NCBI GenBank assembly: GCA_910585235.1
Contig: CAJUCM010000001.1
Location: forward strand, 1-64,000
Length of the DNA: 64,000 nt
Source of the DNA: an uncultured Christensenella sp.
Lineage (GTDB): Bacteria > Bacillota > Clostridia > Christensenellales > Borkfalkiaceae
Reading direction: 5' to 3'
The notes beneath the pieces were generated by a model. The model searched no databases. It was not told where the DNA came from and saw only the letters and a list, made by a program, of their open reading frames with translations. Below are positions 1-9,308 of this stretch, one piece after another; the stretch's first letter is position 1; every line of letters starts with the position of its first letter. A program made the position numbers and the translations under genes.

Positions 1-49
1 AAGCACGCCGCCAGCGTTCATCCTGAGCCAGAATCAAACTCTTGAGTTT
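1..49 (-). rRNA. rrs: 16S ribosomal RNA, 5' end (partial)
   Basis: The reverse complement reads AGAGTTTGATTCTGGCTCAG (the universal 27F primer region) followed by GATGAACGCTGGCGGCGTGC, which is the conserved start of bacterial 16S rRNA. Counting back from the primer site puts the mature 5' end near position 49. The gene runs off the left edge of the window. Upstream, positions 61-90 contain a stem (CCGATACGG/CCGTATCAG) typical of the pre-16S leader. Certain as to identity; the exact mature end is estimated. Confidence 0.97.
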
Positions 50-272
50 AATTGTATAAAGCCGATACGGGGCTAACCGTATCAGCGGCTCTAACTTGAA
101 TAAATTCTCGTTATCTTTTTGCTGACTTTGTTTTGAGTACTATTTGCTCAAAAAAATTGACAGAAACTGTTTTTGTGTTACAAAAAATCGTTTCTTTCTT
201 ATTCTATTTTTAACCTGCGTTAAACGGACGACAGTCCGTCGCTCTCTCGCGTTTCAGGAGAGTAGCTTATCC

Positions 273-301
273 ATTTTACTATAAGCCATTCCCTTTGTCA
301 A
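273..301 (-). promoter_or_regulatory. rRNA operon promoter, proximal
   Basis: On the minus strand a TTGACA -35 box (296-301) and a TAAAAT -10 box (273-278) are separated by exactly 17 bases. It lies about 220 bases upstream of 16S and forms a tandem pair with the promoter at 386-414, as is usual for rRNA operons. The 60-270 stretch between it and 16S is untranslated leader. Confidence 0.8.
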
Positions 302-385
302 GCATTTTTCACGATTTTTTCAGAATTTTTGAAGAATTTATTCATAAATTCTATTTTCGTGCGCTTTTCCGCAGACAGCTTGGTT

Positions 386-414
386 ATCTTAACATACAAA
401 ATTGATAATGTCAA
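386..414 (-). promoter_or_regulatory. rRNA operon promoter, distal
   Basis: Minus-strand TTGACA (409-414), 17-base spacer, TAAGAT (386-391). Together with the proximal copy it makes a tandem P1/P2 arrangement. The surrounding AT-rich tracts (300-480) could act as UP elements; that is inference. Confidence 0.75.
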
Positions 415-491
415 CTAAAAATAACACTTTTTTTCAGAATTTTTTCGGTTTTTTTAAGTTTTTTTGCCAACAAATTTTATGCCACAATATG

Positions 492-520
492 TTGTGTTTT
501 AACAAAGGATATGATACAAT
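492..520 (+). promoter_or_regulatory. Promoter of the small membrane protein gene at 545
   Basis: TTGTGT (492-497), 17-base spacer, TACAAT (515-520). The predicted start near 527 leaves an AAGGAA ribosome site (529-534) about 10 bases before the ATG. The promoter diverges from the rRNA promoters. The -35 match is weak. Confidence 0.5.
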
Positions 521-544
521 TATACTATAAGGAATCTGAATTTT

Positions 545-787
545 ATGACAGTACTGAGAATCACTTTCTGCATTTTAGCCTGCATTGCAACCGCCGCGGC
601 GGTGCCCGTCGGTATTTTTTTTGAATGGTGGTGCCTTATTCCCATTGCCGCCGCCTTCATTTTTGCCTTTTTAATGATCGCGGCAAAGAACGGCTTCGCC
701 CGCCCGAAAGCGGAAACCCGTACCGACTTTATGAATTCGGACGAAGAAAACGAAAAAATCCGCAACGAAAAACGTGAAACAAAATGA
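545..787 (+). CDS. Small two-helix membrane protein
   Basis: An 80-residue protein with two hydrophobic segments (about residues 5-25 and 28-48) and a charged, probably cytoplasmic tail rich in Glu, Lys and Arg. An AAGGAA ribosome site and a plausible promoter precede the ATG. It stands alone between the divergent rRNA leader and the convergent GH43 gene, and a GC-rich hairpin follows it at 829-850. I do not recognise a family and assign no function. The translated signals and membrane pattern argue for a real gene, but nothing beyond that supports it. Confidence 0.6.
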   Translation: MTVLRITFCILACIATAAAVPVGIFFEWWCLIPIAAAFIFAFLMIAAKNGFARPKAETRTDFMNSDEENEKIRNEKRETK

Positions 788-828
788 ACCTATATTAAAT
801 GAACCTATATTATATATAATGTATAGGA

Positions 829-862
829 AGCCCCCGCGCAAGCGGGGGTCTTATTATATTTT
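829..862. terminator. Terminator hairpin between convergent genes
   Basis: CCCCCGC (831-837) pairs with GCGGGGG (842-848) around a four-base loop, followed on the plus strand by a T-rich tail. It separates the small membrane protein gene from the convergent GH43 gene whose stop is at 854-856. It best serves the plus strand; its use by the minus strand is less clear. Confidence 0.65.
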
Positions 863-2356
863 GACGGTACTGTTGATGTGCAACGCCATGCCGCTCTTTC
901 TGCCGAGTGCGGAAACGGTCAGTCCCGCCGCTCCCTCTCCCTCGATCCAGGCGGGCATCACGACGCCCGAAAACGTTTCCCGTTCCGTTTCGATTTCAAG
1001 ATAGTGCGAACCGAAGATCTTCCATTTGCCGGCGATCGCGCCCGCAACCGTTCCGTCCGCGCGGAACGTAACGCGCTTTTCCTCCTCCGTCGAAGTTCCC
1101 TGCGAAAAGAGGATCGCCGAAAACTTCCCCGCCGAAACGCCCAAAAAGTCGTCCGCCGTGACCTCCTGAATCTCCTCTCCCGCATAGCGGTTGAAATTCA
1201 TGACGAGCCAACCGTCCGCATTGAAATCGTACTGCGACAGAAACAGATAGTGAAAGTTGTTGGAGTTAGAACGCTTTTCCTCGATAAACTGATTCGTTCT
1301 GCAATGGTAGGCGACGAGTTTGACCCCCTTTTCCGTGACGTAGAGATCGTTATGCCCCGGACAGTAGTAATCGTGTTCGCCGCTCCTGCGGAAGGAACCG
1401 AGCAGTTTATTGCCTGTTCCGATATCCGTGGAACAGACGAGCGGATTTCCGTTGACGTCGAGATAGGGTCCTTCCGGCTTTTCGCTCCTGCCGCATCGGA
1501 TATGATAATTCGACGAGAGCGAACCGTAGGAGCAGGTCAGATAATAGTAATTCTTTTTGATCCATTTGCCCTTTTCAAAGACGTTCACTCCCTCGTGATA
1601 GCGGACCGCCGCCCCTTCGAGCGAACCGCACGCAAGATTTGTTCCGTAATAATCGGAGAACGCGCACCTGCCCGACCGAAAATCCTCATAAGTGAATCCG
1701 TCTTTGCGCAATCCCGTTTCGGGATCGAGTTCCAAAAGAAAGATACCGAGCCCGAAGCTACCGTAAACGAGAAAATGCCTGCCGTCCGCCGCCTCGAAAA
1801 ACTGCGGATCGATCGCGTTCGGCGTCGTCCAGCCGGCGGGAGATTTCACGATCAGCCCCTTCGATACGAACGGATCTTCGGGCGTATCCGCTTCCGCCAC
1901 GCCGATACAGGACTTCGACCCGCCGAAATAGCCCGTAATGCAATAATACAGACGGTATTTTCCGTCTTTTGCCCGCACGCAGTGCGGCGCCCAGAAGGAC
2001 ATCGTTCCGTCCTTGCGGGCGCAGACGCCGTAACCCACTTCCCTCAGATCGGTCACGCACCAGTCGTATGCCTCCTGCAAATTGCCGAAATGCTCACCCT
2101 CGCCCCGCTTATAATGGGGCGGCGCGTCCTGTAAGCGGAACGCGGTCGAAAGCGTTTCAAAATGAAGAAGGTCGTCGCTCACCCGAATCTGACAGCCCTG
2201 CGGCGCGCCGAACGTATCGGTGGAAAACGCATAATACTTTCCGTTCCATTCGACGAGCGCGGGATCGTGCGCACAGCCCTCTTTCCACTCCGAAAAATTC
2301 TGCGTGCGCATGAGAAGCGGATTGAAATGCGGATTTTTAATGTATCTGATTGCCAT
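854..2356 (-). CDS. Glycoside hydrolase family 43, intracellular, arabinanase-like
   Basis: A 500-residue GH43 enzyme (five-bladed beta-propeller family acting on arabinans, arabino-oligosaccharides or xylosides). The three expected acidic residues are visible: Asp31 in AHDPALV (base), Asp183 in AIDPQFF (pKa modulator) and Glu247 in SLEGAAV (acid). The FWAPH blade motif is at 121-125 and a PGHNDLY motif comes later, as in endo-arabinanase-like members. No signal peptide is seen, so it should act in the cytoplasm on imported oligosaccharides. The start at MAIRYIKN is chosen because GGGAG sits five bases upstream; a longer ORF to 2404 lacks a ribosome site. It is the last gene of the leftward transporter operon, separated from the next gene upstream by a strong hairpin. 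Substrate is inferred. Confidence 0.85.
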   Translation of the reverse strand: MAIRYIKNPHFNPLLMRTQNFSEWKEGCAHDPALVEWNGKYYAFSTDTFGAPQGCQIRVSDDLLHFETLSTAFRLQDAPPHYKRGEGEHFGNLQEAYDWCVTDLREVGYGVCARKDGTMSFWAPHCVRAKDGKYRLYYCITGYFGGSKSCIGVAEADTPEDPFVSKGLIVKSPAGWTTPNAIDPQFFEAADGRHFLVYGSFGLGIFLLELDPETGLRKDGFTYEDFRSGRCAFSDYYGTNLACGSLEGAAVRYHEGVNVFEKGKWIKKNYYYLTCSYGSLSSNYHIRCGRSEKPEGPYLDVNGNPLVCSTDIGTGNKLLGSFRRSGEHDYYCPGHNDLYVTEKGVKLVAYHCRTNQFIEEKRSNSNNFHYLFLSQYDFNADGWLVMNFNRYAGEEIQEVTADDFLGVSAGKFSAILFSQGTSTEEEKRVTFRADGTVAGAIAGKWKIFGSHYLEIETERETFSGVVMPAWIEGEGAAGLTVSALGRKSGMALHINSTVKI

Positions 2357-2382
2357 GAAAACTCCCGTCCCTTTGAAACTCA

Positions 2383-2412
2383 TTCCGCGCGTGCCGACCG
2401 GCACGCGCGGAA
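2383..2412. repeat. Perfect GC-rich inverted repeat between two GH43 genes
   Basis: TTCCGCGCGTGCC and its complement flank a small loop with arms of about 13 bases. There is no T tract on the downstream side for either strand, so it looks more like an mRNA stabiliser or partial terminator inside the operon than a full terminator. Confidence 0.55.
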
Positions 2413-2440
2413 AAATTCGTAAAGTAAGTTTGCGGGTCTC

Positions 2441-4042
2441 TTATTTTTCAACCGCCCAAAGGCTGACGCCGCTGTCGGAAACTGCGGAAATCGTCACGAC
2501 CGCTTTCTGACTTGCGGTACTGTTCACATAGGTATCCCAGCCGGGAGCGACGACGCCCTTATAGGTCACGCCTTTGACCGTAAGTTCGATATAGTAGCCC
2601 TCTTTCAGCGTCCAGGTGTCGGTCGCATTTCCGCCCGTGACCTTTCCGTCCGCCGTCAGCGTATAGACCGCGGAATTGACGAACGTTACGTTATCGCCCG
2701 TCCCCGTTGCCGCCTTGTGGATCACGATATCGTAGGACTTTGCAACGCGTTCCTCCGTCATCGTTCCGCGCGTCTCGCCGACGTAGGGCGTGGGAGCCAT
2801 CACGGGCCAGCCCGCCTCGTTGAAATAGATCTGACTCACATAGACGAGGTGCGGGGCAGCGACGCCGCCCTTGGAATCGCCGGGCTTCACGCCCGAATAA
2901 CGGCGCACATGATAGACGGCGTAATACTTTCCGTCCTTATCCTTCACGACCGAGTTGTGCCCCATGGCGGCAAACGGACTGACGCCGTTTCCGCTTCTGT
3001 CGAATTTAAAGTTGCCCGCGACCTGGTTTCCGTCGCCATCCACCGCAACGTCCTTTCCGTCGATCCCAACGTAGGGTCCGTCAGGCGTTTTACTGCGCGC
3101 AACGTGCATATTATAATTCGTCGTCAGACTATTGTAACTGCACATGAGATAGTAATAGTCCGTGGAAGCATTATAATATATGAACGGTCCCTCCTGATTT
3201 TGACCGCCTCTCCACAATTTTTTGCCGAATCCGTCCTCTTTGGGAAGTCCTGCATTTTCGCCGTCGGTATAAAGCTCTTTGATAAAGATACCGCCCATAT
3301 CCGAACCGTAGACCATCCACAACTTTCCGTCTTTGTCGTAGAAAAGTTCGGGATCGATACAGTTAGGATCCTGCTGACGGTTTGCGCCGACGCTGTCTAT
3401 TACGATCCTGTTATTTTCAAAAGGTCCCTCCGGACTGTCCGATTCCACTCTCCCGATCGCGGATTCATTCGATCCGAACGCTTTCGTAAACGAATAATAC
3501 AGATAATATTTACCGCCTATATACTCCACGTCGGGCGCCCAGATCGACCAGGTCGTTGCGCTCGAATCGCTGCTCGTGGGTTTTACGCGCTCGACCGTTT
3601 CCCGAATCGCGGCGGGATATTTCTTTCCGCCGTAAGTCGCCTCTTCGTTGCCGAACAGGAACTGAAATCCGTTGTCGCCTGCAAGCTGTTCCCAACCGCC
3701 GTCGTCACTGCTCGCGTATGCGGTGTCAAATTCATACGTCTTTGCGACCGCATAGTGCGTGCCGTAGGCATAGTACGCGCCGCTTTCGGGATCGTGAAAG
3801 ATCGACGGATCGTGGACGGACCCGCTGTTTACCCTGTTGTAAGCGACGTCTTCGGGGAATACCGCCTCCTCTTCGGGGACGAGCGCCTCTTTCGACATCC
3901 AGATGCTCTGATCGCGCCAGGCGTCCGTCGTCTGACCCGGATTCGACGGATTACCGTCTTTACCACAAGCTACAAGAAATGCGGAGAGCGACAGCGTCGC
4001 GGCAAGCGCAACCGGAATCAAGATTTTTTTGAAATGTTTCAT
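2441..4042 (-). CDS. Secreted GH43 lipoprotein, endo-arabinanase-like
   Basis: A 533-residue enzyme with an N-terminal signal peptide ending in a lipobox (LVAC, Cys26), so it is probably anchored on the outer face of the membrane. GH43 catalytic residues are Asp78 (VHDPSIF), Asp230 (CIDPELF) and Glu284 (NQEGPFI), with WAPD at 168-171 and GHNSVV further on. A C-terminal segment of about 110 residues resembles the beta-domain that follows extracellular arabinanases. The start at 4042 is fixed by AAGGAG seven bases upstream; the longer ORF would overlap the permease. It follows the two permeases by 14 bases. The likely role is trimming arabinan outside the cell for the importer encoded upstream; the substrate is inferred. 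Confidence 0.85.
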   Translation of the reverse strand: MKHFKKILIPVALAATLSLSAFLVACGKDGNPSNPGQTTDAWRDQSIWMSKEALVPEEEAVFPEDVAYNRVNSGSVHDPSIFHDPESGAYYAYGTHYAVAKTYEFDTAYASSDDGGWEQLAGDNGFQFLFGNEEATYGGKKYPAAIRETVERVKPTSSDSSATTWSIWAPDVEYIGGKYYLYYSFTKAFGSNESAIGRVESDSPEGPFENNRIVIDSVGANRQQDPNCIDPELFYDKDGKLWMVYGSDMGGIFIKELYTDGENAGLPKEDGFGKKLWRGGQNQEGPFIYYNASTDYYYLMCSYNSLTTNYNMHVARSKTPDGPYVGIDGKDVAVDGDGNQVAGNFKFDRSGNGVSPFAAMGHNSVVKDKDGKYYAVYHVRRYSGVKPGDSKGGVAAPHLVYVSQIYFNEAGWPVMAPTPYVGETRGTMTEERVAKSYDIVIHKAATGTGDNVTFVNSAVYTLTADGKVTGGNATDTWTLKEGYYIELTVKGVTYKGVVAPGWDTYVNSTASQKAVVTISAVSDSGVSLWAVEK

Positions 4043-4056
4043 GTCATACTCCTTGT

Positions 4057-5106
4057 TTACTCTTTGGAACCCGTAAGCATTAAGGATCCGATGATCAGCT
4101 TCTGGAAGCAGGCGAACAGAATGAGTACGGGAAGCACGCACATGACGCTCGCCGCAATAACGGGTCCCTGATTGCCTTTATACGCACCGTTGCTCATGAC
4201 CTGCATTGCATGGGGCATATTGATCCATTCGCTGTCCTGCGCAATGAAGAGGTAAGAACCGACGTAGTTGTTCCAGCACCCCATAAATGAGAGCAGTCCC
4301 TGCGCCATAATGGCGGGCATTGCAAGCGGGAGAATAAACGAACAGAAAATTCTGAAATATCCCGCGCCGTCGATCTTCGCCGCTTCGATGATGGACGTGG
4401 GGAGTCCGAACAGGAACTGACGGATGAAGAACGCCGTCATGATCGACCCGAAGAGACCGGGAACGACGAGAACGGACCAGTTGTTCGTCATGTTCAGTTC
4501 GGTGTACATGGCGTACTGAGTCGAGGTAATGGACGCGCCCGGAACCATGATCGCGGCAAGCAGGAAGAAGAACACCTTATTTCTGCCGAACCAATTGATC
4601 TTCGCAAACGAGAACGCCGCCGACGCCGACGTGATGACGCCGACCACGACCGGTACGATCGAATAGATGAGGTTATTCAGGAGCGCGCGCCAGTAGTTGA
4701 AGTTTTCATTGAAGTTCGAGTACTCGCTCTTGACGAACGCCTGCGTGAACATGACCTTATAGTTATAGAAGAGACTGACGCCAGTCGCCGTCGTACTGCC
4801 CGTGGAGAGCGACGGCCACCAGGTCATGCTGTTGAGAACGGCGTTTCCGCCCACTTCCACGTCCGCGGTGTAAGCAAACGAACCCGCAAGCATCCACCAG
4901 AACGGATAGATCATGAGGAACGCGCCGAAGAGCAGAATGATATATACGAAAATATCGCCTACAAGTTTTGCCCGCTTCTGACTCGCATGATGCGTTTTGG
5001 ACGAGAATCCGAAAAAGGCAAGGAGCGCGCCGAGCGCATAGCGGAAGGACGAATAGTGAACTTCCTCGTCGGAAGACTGAACGTTTTGTTTGATTTCGTT
5101 GTTCAT
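4057..5106 (-). CDS. ABC sugar transporter permease (MalG/AraQ type)
   Basis: A 349-residue inner-membrane permease of the carbohydrate uptake type 1 ABC family. Six hydrophobic helices are visible after a 60-residue hydrophilic N-terminus. The EAA loop reads EAAKIDGAGYFRIF, followed by LPLAMPA, the contact site for the ATPase. A long loop with a run of Ser, Thr and Trp follows the first helix. AGGAGG precedes the ATG. It is coupled to the MalF-type gene (13-base gap) and the binding protein. No ATPase gene is in this operon, so a shared MsmX-type ATPase encoded elsewhere is expected, as in many Gram-positive sugar importers. Confidence 0.9.
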   Translation of the reverse strand: MNNEIKQNVQSSDEEVHYSSFRYALGALLAFFGFSSKTHHASQKRAKLVGDIFVYIILLFGAFLMIYPFWWMLAGSFAYTADVEVGGNAVLNSMTWWPSLSTGSTTATGVSLFYNYKVMFTQAFVKSEYSNFNENFNYWRALLNNLIYSIVPVVVGVITSASAAFSFAKINWFGRNKVFFFLLAAIMVPGASITSTQYAMYTELNMTNNWSVLVVPGLFGSIMTAFFIRQFLFGLPTSIIEAAKIDGAGYFRIFCSFILPLAMPAIMAQGLLSFMGCWNNYVGSYLFIAQDSEWINMPHAMQVMSNGAYKGNQGPVIAASVMCVLPVLILFACFQKLIIGSLMLTGSKE

Positions 5107-5119
5107 TTTCCGTTCCTCC

Positions 5120-6319
5120 TTAGTCCTTATTTCTCGAATCCAGCCAGAACTGGAAGAGGGTCAGTATAAAAATGATCACCGCAAGGAACAAGCCGTACGC
5201 GGCGCCCGCCGCGGGACTTGTATTTGAACCGCCGATCCCGTATTTATAGACGAGCGCGACGTAGCCTGCGATCATGGGATCGGCATTCGGAATGAAGAGT
5301 TCTGGCTCCGCATATATCTGCAAGCCGCCGATCACGGAAGTTACAATGTTATAGAAGATGACGGGATACAGATCGGGCATCGTCACTTTCCAGAAAATTT
5401 TCCACCCGCTCGCACCGTCGATCTGCGCCGCCTCTTTGGTCGCCGCGTTCACGCCCGAAAGCCCCGCTATGTACAGAATAATCGTTCCGCCCAACCCCTT
5501 CCATACCGACATGATGACAATGACGATCTTAGACAGAAAGCCTTGACACCAGAACGGATTGTTCATGAAATCCGAAGGGGAGGGATTATCCGGTCGGTAT
5601 AGGTGGTTCCAGGTTTCGGGTCCGAACGTTTTTAACCATGCGATGTTCGTTCCCAATATCTGATTTATTACACCTTCCTGCTGGAACATCAATTTGAACG
5701 TAAACACGATCGAAATCGTACTTGCAACGCATGGAACGTAATAGAGCACGCGGAACACGCTTCCGCCCTTGATATCGCGCGACATACAGACGGCAAAGAA
5801 CATAGCAAGGATCATGCCGATGGGAATGCCGATCATGTAGAACACCGTATTGAACAGGTACATTCCCATTTCGTTCATGTTGATGCTGGTACCGCCGACA
5901 CCCAACACTTCCTGCGTAAAGATTTGTTTATACCAGTGGAAGGGATCCAACGTCGCTTCGAGTTCGATGATCTGTCCCGTCACGGGATCGGTGTACCATC
6001 CCTGATTCTGATAGATGTGATCGCCGAGATTTGCAAGATATTCGGTCAGCATTCCGTCTTGCAGACGATAGCCGGTGAACGAAAGCATGAGCGCCATGAT
6101 AAGCGCCGCATATACGAACCAGATCGTACCGATAAGGAGCGGCAAACAGAACGCCCAGCCCCACAGATTGTCTTGCAGCTTCTGTTGATTGATACGTCTC
6201 TTTTTCTTTTTCGGAGGGACGGAGTTCTCAGCCGTCTCGCTGACGGCGGCGGAAAACTCATTCTCCGCGATCCTCGCCGCATCCGCGGCGGTATCGTTGA
6301 CAGAAACCTGATTTTCCAT
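5120..6319 (-). CDS. ABC sugar transporter permease (MalF/AraP type)
   Basis: A 399-residue permease partner of the downstream gene. After a charged N-terminus of about 65 residues it has six or more helices, a large loop after helix 1 (about residues 85-145) and an EAA loop (KEAAQIDGASGWKIFWKVT, then MPDLYP). The start at MENQVS is chosen because AAGGAG lies seven bases before it; an ATG 24 bases earlier has no ribosome site. It pairs with the MalG-type gene to form the membrane channel. A stable hairpin separates it from the upstream binding-protein gene, which should make the binding protein more abundant than the channel. Confidence 0.88.
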   Translation of the reverse strand: MENQVSVNDTAADAARIAENEFSAAVSETAENSVPPKKKKRRINQQKLQDNLWGWAFCLPLLIGTIWFVYAALIMALMLSFTGYRLQDGMLTEYLANLGDHIYQNQGWYTDPVTGQIIELEATLDPFHWYKQIFTQEVLGVGGTSINMNEMGMYLFNTVFYMIGIPIGMILAMFFAVCMSRDIKGGSVFRVLYYVPCVASTISIVFTFKLMFQQEGVINQILGTNIAWLKTFGPETWNHLYRPDNPSPSDFMNNPFWCQGFLSKIVIVIMSVWKGLGGTIILYIAGLSGVNAATKEAAQIDGASGWKIFWKVTMPDLYPVIFYNIVTSVIGGLQIYAEPELFIPNADPMIAGYVALVYKYGIGGSNTSPAAGAAYGLFLAVIIFILTLFQFWLDSRNKD

Positions 6320-6348
6320 TTTCTTCTCCTTTTCAGAATCCATTATTC

Positions 6349-6381
6349 CCGCGCCGTATTTCAGTTTGAAACGCGGCGCGG
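6349..6381. repeat. Intercistronic hairpin between binding protein and permease
   Basis: CCGCGCCG-TA-TTTCA pairs with TGAAA-CG-CGGCGCGG around a short loop. This sits right after the binding-protein stop codon. Such hairpins commonly protect the upstream message or cause partial termination, raising the ratio of binding protein to permease. That role is inferred. Confidence 0.6.
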
Positions 6382-6393
6382 CGTGAACCCGAA

Positions 6394-9165
6394 TTATTTT
6401 TTGCCCGTGTAAGCACTGAGTTCTTTACTGATCGCCTGAGAGAGTAACTGCTGAGCCGTATCCGCCTGTTTCAGACACCACACTGCCGGCGTATAATAGC
6501 TCCATGCCGCTCCGTTGGGATTCTTATCCTGGGCGGGATTCATCTGAATATAAGGACTCGTATAGTTGTCTCCGTTTTTCGTGAGGAATCCAAGCGCCAT
6601 AGCGGAAGACATCGGGTTTTTTGTAAGATACGCAAGCATATTGACACTCGTGCGCGCATCGATCGAACCCATCCATGCTTCTTCATAGGTGTACATACTC
6701 GAATCCCTGACGGCGTTGAGCCCGTACTGCATTCTGATGTTGATGTCTCTGTCGTCCGCCCTGTAAGCGACCATTTTAAGGACTTTCATCGCATAGGCAA
6801 GACGCGCGTTCCCCTCGCCCGTAAATTCGGAGAATTTGACCGAACCGTAGTTCGCGCTGTCATAACGCACCGCTTCGCCGTTGATCTGTTTGTCGGAGAG
6901 GAACTCGCTCACGGTCTGACTGCTGTTTTGCTGCGCGAGCTTTTCCATTTCTTCCGCAAGATCGTAGTATGCGTCCCATATCGCCTTGCCCTGACCTGCG
7001 GGCGTATCCGCAAATCCTTCGGGCGTCAGCATATCGCCGAAATACGCCGCATTTTCTACCGTCTGATAGTTTACGAATTCTTCACACTGGGAAATAAAGT
7101 TGGGGAGCTGCGCGCCCGCATAGAGCAGCGTCTTCTGCGCATCCTTGTTGATCGTCAGCTCCGCCACGAGATCGATCGCCGCATCGAGTTTCCACTTGTG
7201 GTCTTCGGGATAGTTCGCAACTTTCGCCGCGACCGTGTAACCGACGGTATCCATACGCGCCGCCCACTTATCCTGACGGCGGATCTGGTTGTAGAGAATT
7301 TCGTTCGAGGTATAAACCTTTTTCGCGGTTGACATATCGGCAAGCTGTTTTGCCTCGTCCGCAGATCCTGCCGTAGCCGGCGCGGGATCGTTCGCATACG
7401 TCGCTTTCTGATAGTTTGCATCCTTGATCTCGGAATAGAGCGCATATTTTTCGGAAATCGGCGTAGGCATCTGTCCGAAATCCAGGAGACTGTTGTTGAC
7501 GTCGTTTCTCGTCGCCGCATCCCAGGAGCCCGCGCCGTAACAGATCGATCTGCCCGAACGGAAATATGCCCAGCCGTTGTTTGCTCTATCCGTCGATTCC
7601 GTATCTCCGGAAGGATTTGCATTCCAGTCGGAACCGATCGCAAGGAACGCCGCATACGTTTCGATAAAGTTTTCGCTGTTGTGTCCGTACTGGATCTGTT
7701 TCGTTGCCAACGTGTCGGCAAGCGTGCGTTTGACCGTCTCATAGGTCGCGTGACCCGCCACGCTTCTCCAATCCGAAGGATTTGCGATCGCCGTACCGGA
7801 GACGCCGTTCTCCCTTCCCGTCTGGGAAGTCAGCGTGGAATATTCGTTGATGAGATCTGCGTCGTTCGCCGCAAGCCAAGGCAGAAGATAGAGGACGCTG
7901 CCCGTTGCGCCGGCAATTCCTTCATACTGTTCGCCGCCGTAGATTGCCTGGTGCGAACCGTCGGAGAACGTTTTTCCGCCGTGACCGTCGCTATTCTTAT
8001 CCCAGGCAAACGTGTTGAGGTAATAAGTGCAAGCCCACAAAAGCGCGCCGTATTCCGCATAGGTATAGGTGACGTGCGCGGTATTCTTATTGTAGGGAAC
8101 GTCGATCCCGTTAAAGTCGGCGCCATTCCCGTACGTTTCCTTAAACGCGGCTTCGTCCACCGTCAGTTCGTCGTTGGGGAATCCGGGAATCGTAACGGTA
8201 TATCCGCCCATTGCTTTCGACATGACAGCCACGGGATCACCGCCGGCTACCGCTTCTTCATAGTTATTAAAACGGAAGAAATTATAGGGATAATAGGTCG
8301 TGGGGATTCCGACGTTAATAATATTTGCAACCTGTCCCGCAGTGAACGCTTCATTGGTCACGGGATTCGTTCCGCTTGTCGCGTATTTAATGCAAATATC
8401 GTCTCTGTCATGCGTATAGACCCGACTTGAAGAAAGTTCGCCCGTTCCTTCACCCGTAGGTCCTTTGACGGAAGACCTGTTGTTCGGCTTTGTATTCTGA
8501 TAAGCCTGTTTGAGCGTGTCAGAGAAGAACAGTCTGTTGTAACCCGTCGAGAAGTTTGAATAGTCCTTCGGAAGACCGTAGAGCCCGACCTCCGTTCCCG
8601 CGTCGGCGCCGTCTGCGGTGACAAATTTATTGTTCTGACGCTTGATCGCGCGCCCCATTCTGTAATTATTTTTCTGCCCCTTAATATAGCCGTAATAGCT
8701 GATACTGTTTTGCCACACGTCATCTGTTCTGGTAAGCTCGTCTTCACTGAGATACTGCGACAGATCGAGAATATTTCCGTTCTCAACATAGCTCTTCACA
8801 TATCTCGGAGCGAGATAGATAATATCCGCCGTATCGCCCGTGGACCAATCTTTATCAATTTGCTTGAAATAATCACCTTTATCGGTGTTATTCGTTAGAT
8901 TGACTCTGATTTTCTTTCCGCCAAGTTCGGCGCTGTGTTCCGCGCTGTATTTTGCCGCCCAAGCGTCGCAAATTTTCTGGTTGGTCGTCGCGTCCGCCGC
9001 ATTGCAGAAAATGGATACGGTGAGCGTATCTTTGTCTCCTTTCGGATTGCCCGTGGCGCCGCCTCCGCCACCGCCTCCGCCGCAACCGGCAAGCGCGCCG
9101 ATCGCGCCGCACGCAAGAACCGCGGAGAGCGCTATGATCCCTGCGGTTTTAAGTCCTTTTTTCAT
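6394..9165 (-). CDS. Extracellular solute-binding lipoprotein, unusually long
   Basis: A 923-residue lipoprotein: signal peptide with lipobox LAGC (Cys28) followed by an eight-glycine stretch and then a binding fold resembling family 1 solute-binding proteins (early TLTVSIFCNAAD strand, later DIIYLAPRYV). Most sugar-binding proteins of this type have 400-550 residues, so this one carries several hundred extra residues. AGGAGG lies 10 bases before the ATG. It is the first gene of the operon, ahead of two permeases and two GH43 enzymes, so it most likely captures arabino-oligosaccharides or a related plant glycan. Expression probably depends on the long leader upstream, which contains a terminator-like hairpin. 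Confidence 0.85.
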   Translation of the reverse strand: MKKGLKTAGIIALSAVLACGAIGALAGCGGGGGGGGATGNPKGDKDTLTVSIFCNAADATTNQKICDAWAAKYSAEHSAELGGKKIRVNLTNNTDKGDYFKQIDKDWSTGDTADIIYLAPRYVKSYVENGNILDLSQYLSEDELTRTDDVWQNSISYYGYIKGQKNNYRMGRAIKRQNNKFVTADGADAGTEVGLYGLPKDYSNFSTGYNRLFFSDTLKQAYQNTKPNNRSSVKGPTGEGTGELSSSRVYTHDRDDICIKYATSGTNPVTNEAFTAGQVANIINVGIPTTYYPYNFFRFNNYEEAVAGGDPVAVMSKAMGGYTVTIPGFPNDELTVDEAAFKETYGNGADFNGIDVPYNKNTAHVTYTYAEYGALLWACTYYLNTFAWDKNSDGHGGKTFSDGSHQAIYGGEQYEGIAGATGSVLYLLPWLAANDADLINEYSTLTSQTGRENGVSGTAIANPSDWRSVAGHATYETVKRTLADTLATKQIQYGHNSENFIETYAAFLAIGSDWNANPSGDTESTDRANNGWAYFRSGRSICYGAGSWDAATRNDVNNSLLDFGQMPTPISEKYALYSEIKDANYQKATYANDPAPATAGSADEAKQLADMSTAKKVYTSNEILYNQIRRQDKWAARMDTVGYTVAAKVANYPEDHKWKLDAAIDLVAELTINKDAQKTLLYAGAQLPNFISQCEEFVNYQTVENAAYFGDMLTPEGFADTPAGQGKAIWDAYYDLAEEMEKLAQQNSSQTVSEFLSDKQINGEAVRYDSANYGSVKFSEFTGEGNARLAYAMKVLKMVAYRADDRDINIRMQYGLNAVRDSSMYTYEEAWMGSIDARTSVNMLAYLTKNPMSSAMALGFLTKNGDNYTSPYIQMNPAQDKNPNGAAWSYYTPAVWCLKQADTAQQLLSQAISKELSAYTGKK

Positions 9166-9219
9166 TCTTTTCTTTCCTCCTTTCTGGCGATTTCCAAAAA
9201 TTCAATTTTATTCGATACA

Positions 9220-9258
9220 GCCGTCCGCAAACCGGATTGCCGGTTTTGGGGGGACGGC
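9220..9258 (-). promoter_or_regulatory. Leader hairpin near the ribosome site
   Basis: GCCGTCC (9220-9226) pairs with GGACGGC (9252-9258), with a nested AAACCGG/CCGGTTT stem inside. It lies about 50 bases before the binding-protein start and downstream of the terminator-like hairpin. Its position suggests a cis-acting RNA element, but I match it to no known riboswitch. Confidence 0.45.
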
Positions 9259-9308
9259 AGAAACGGTCTATGAACGGAAAATGATCAAAGAGAGGTATCG
9301 TCAAACAT

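Noticed and set aside
878..2134. Long plus-strand open frame opposite the first GH43 gene
   Set aside because: It is antisense to a gene with clear GH43 motifs, rich in Arg and without a ribosome site. It is a shadow of codon bias, as are similar long antisense frames at 2717-4171, 35885-37261 and 62436-63605.
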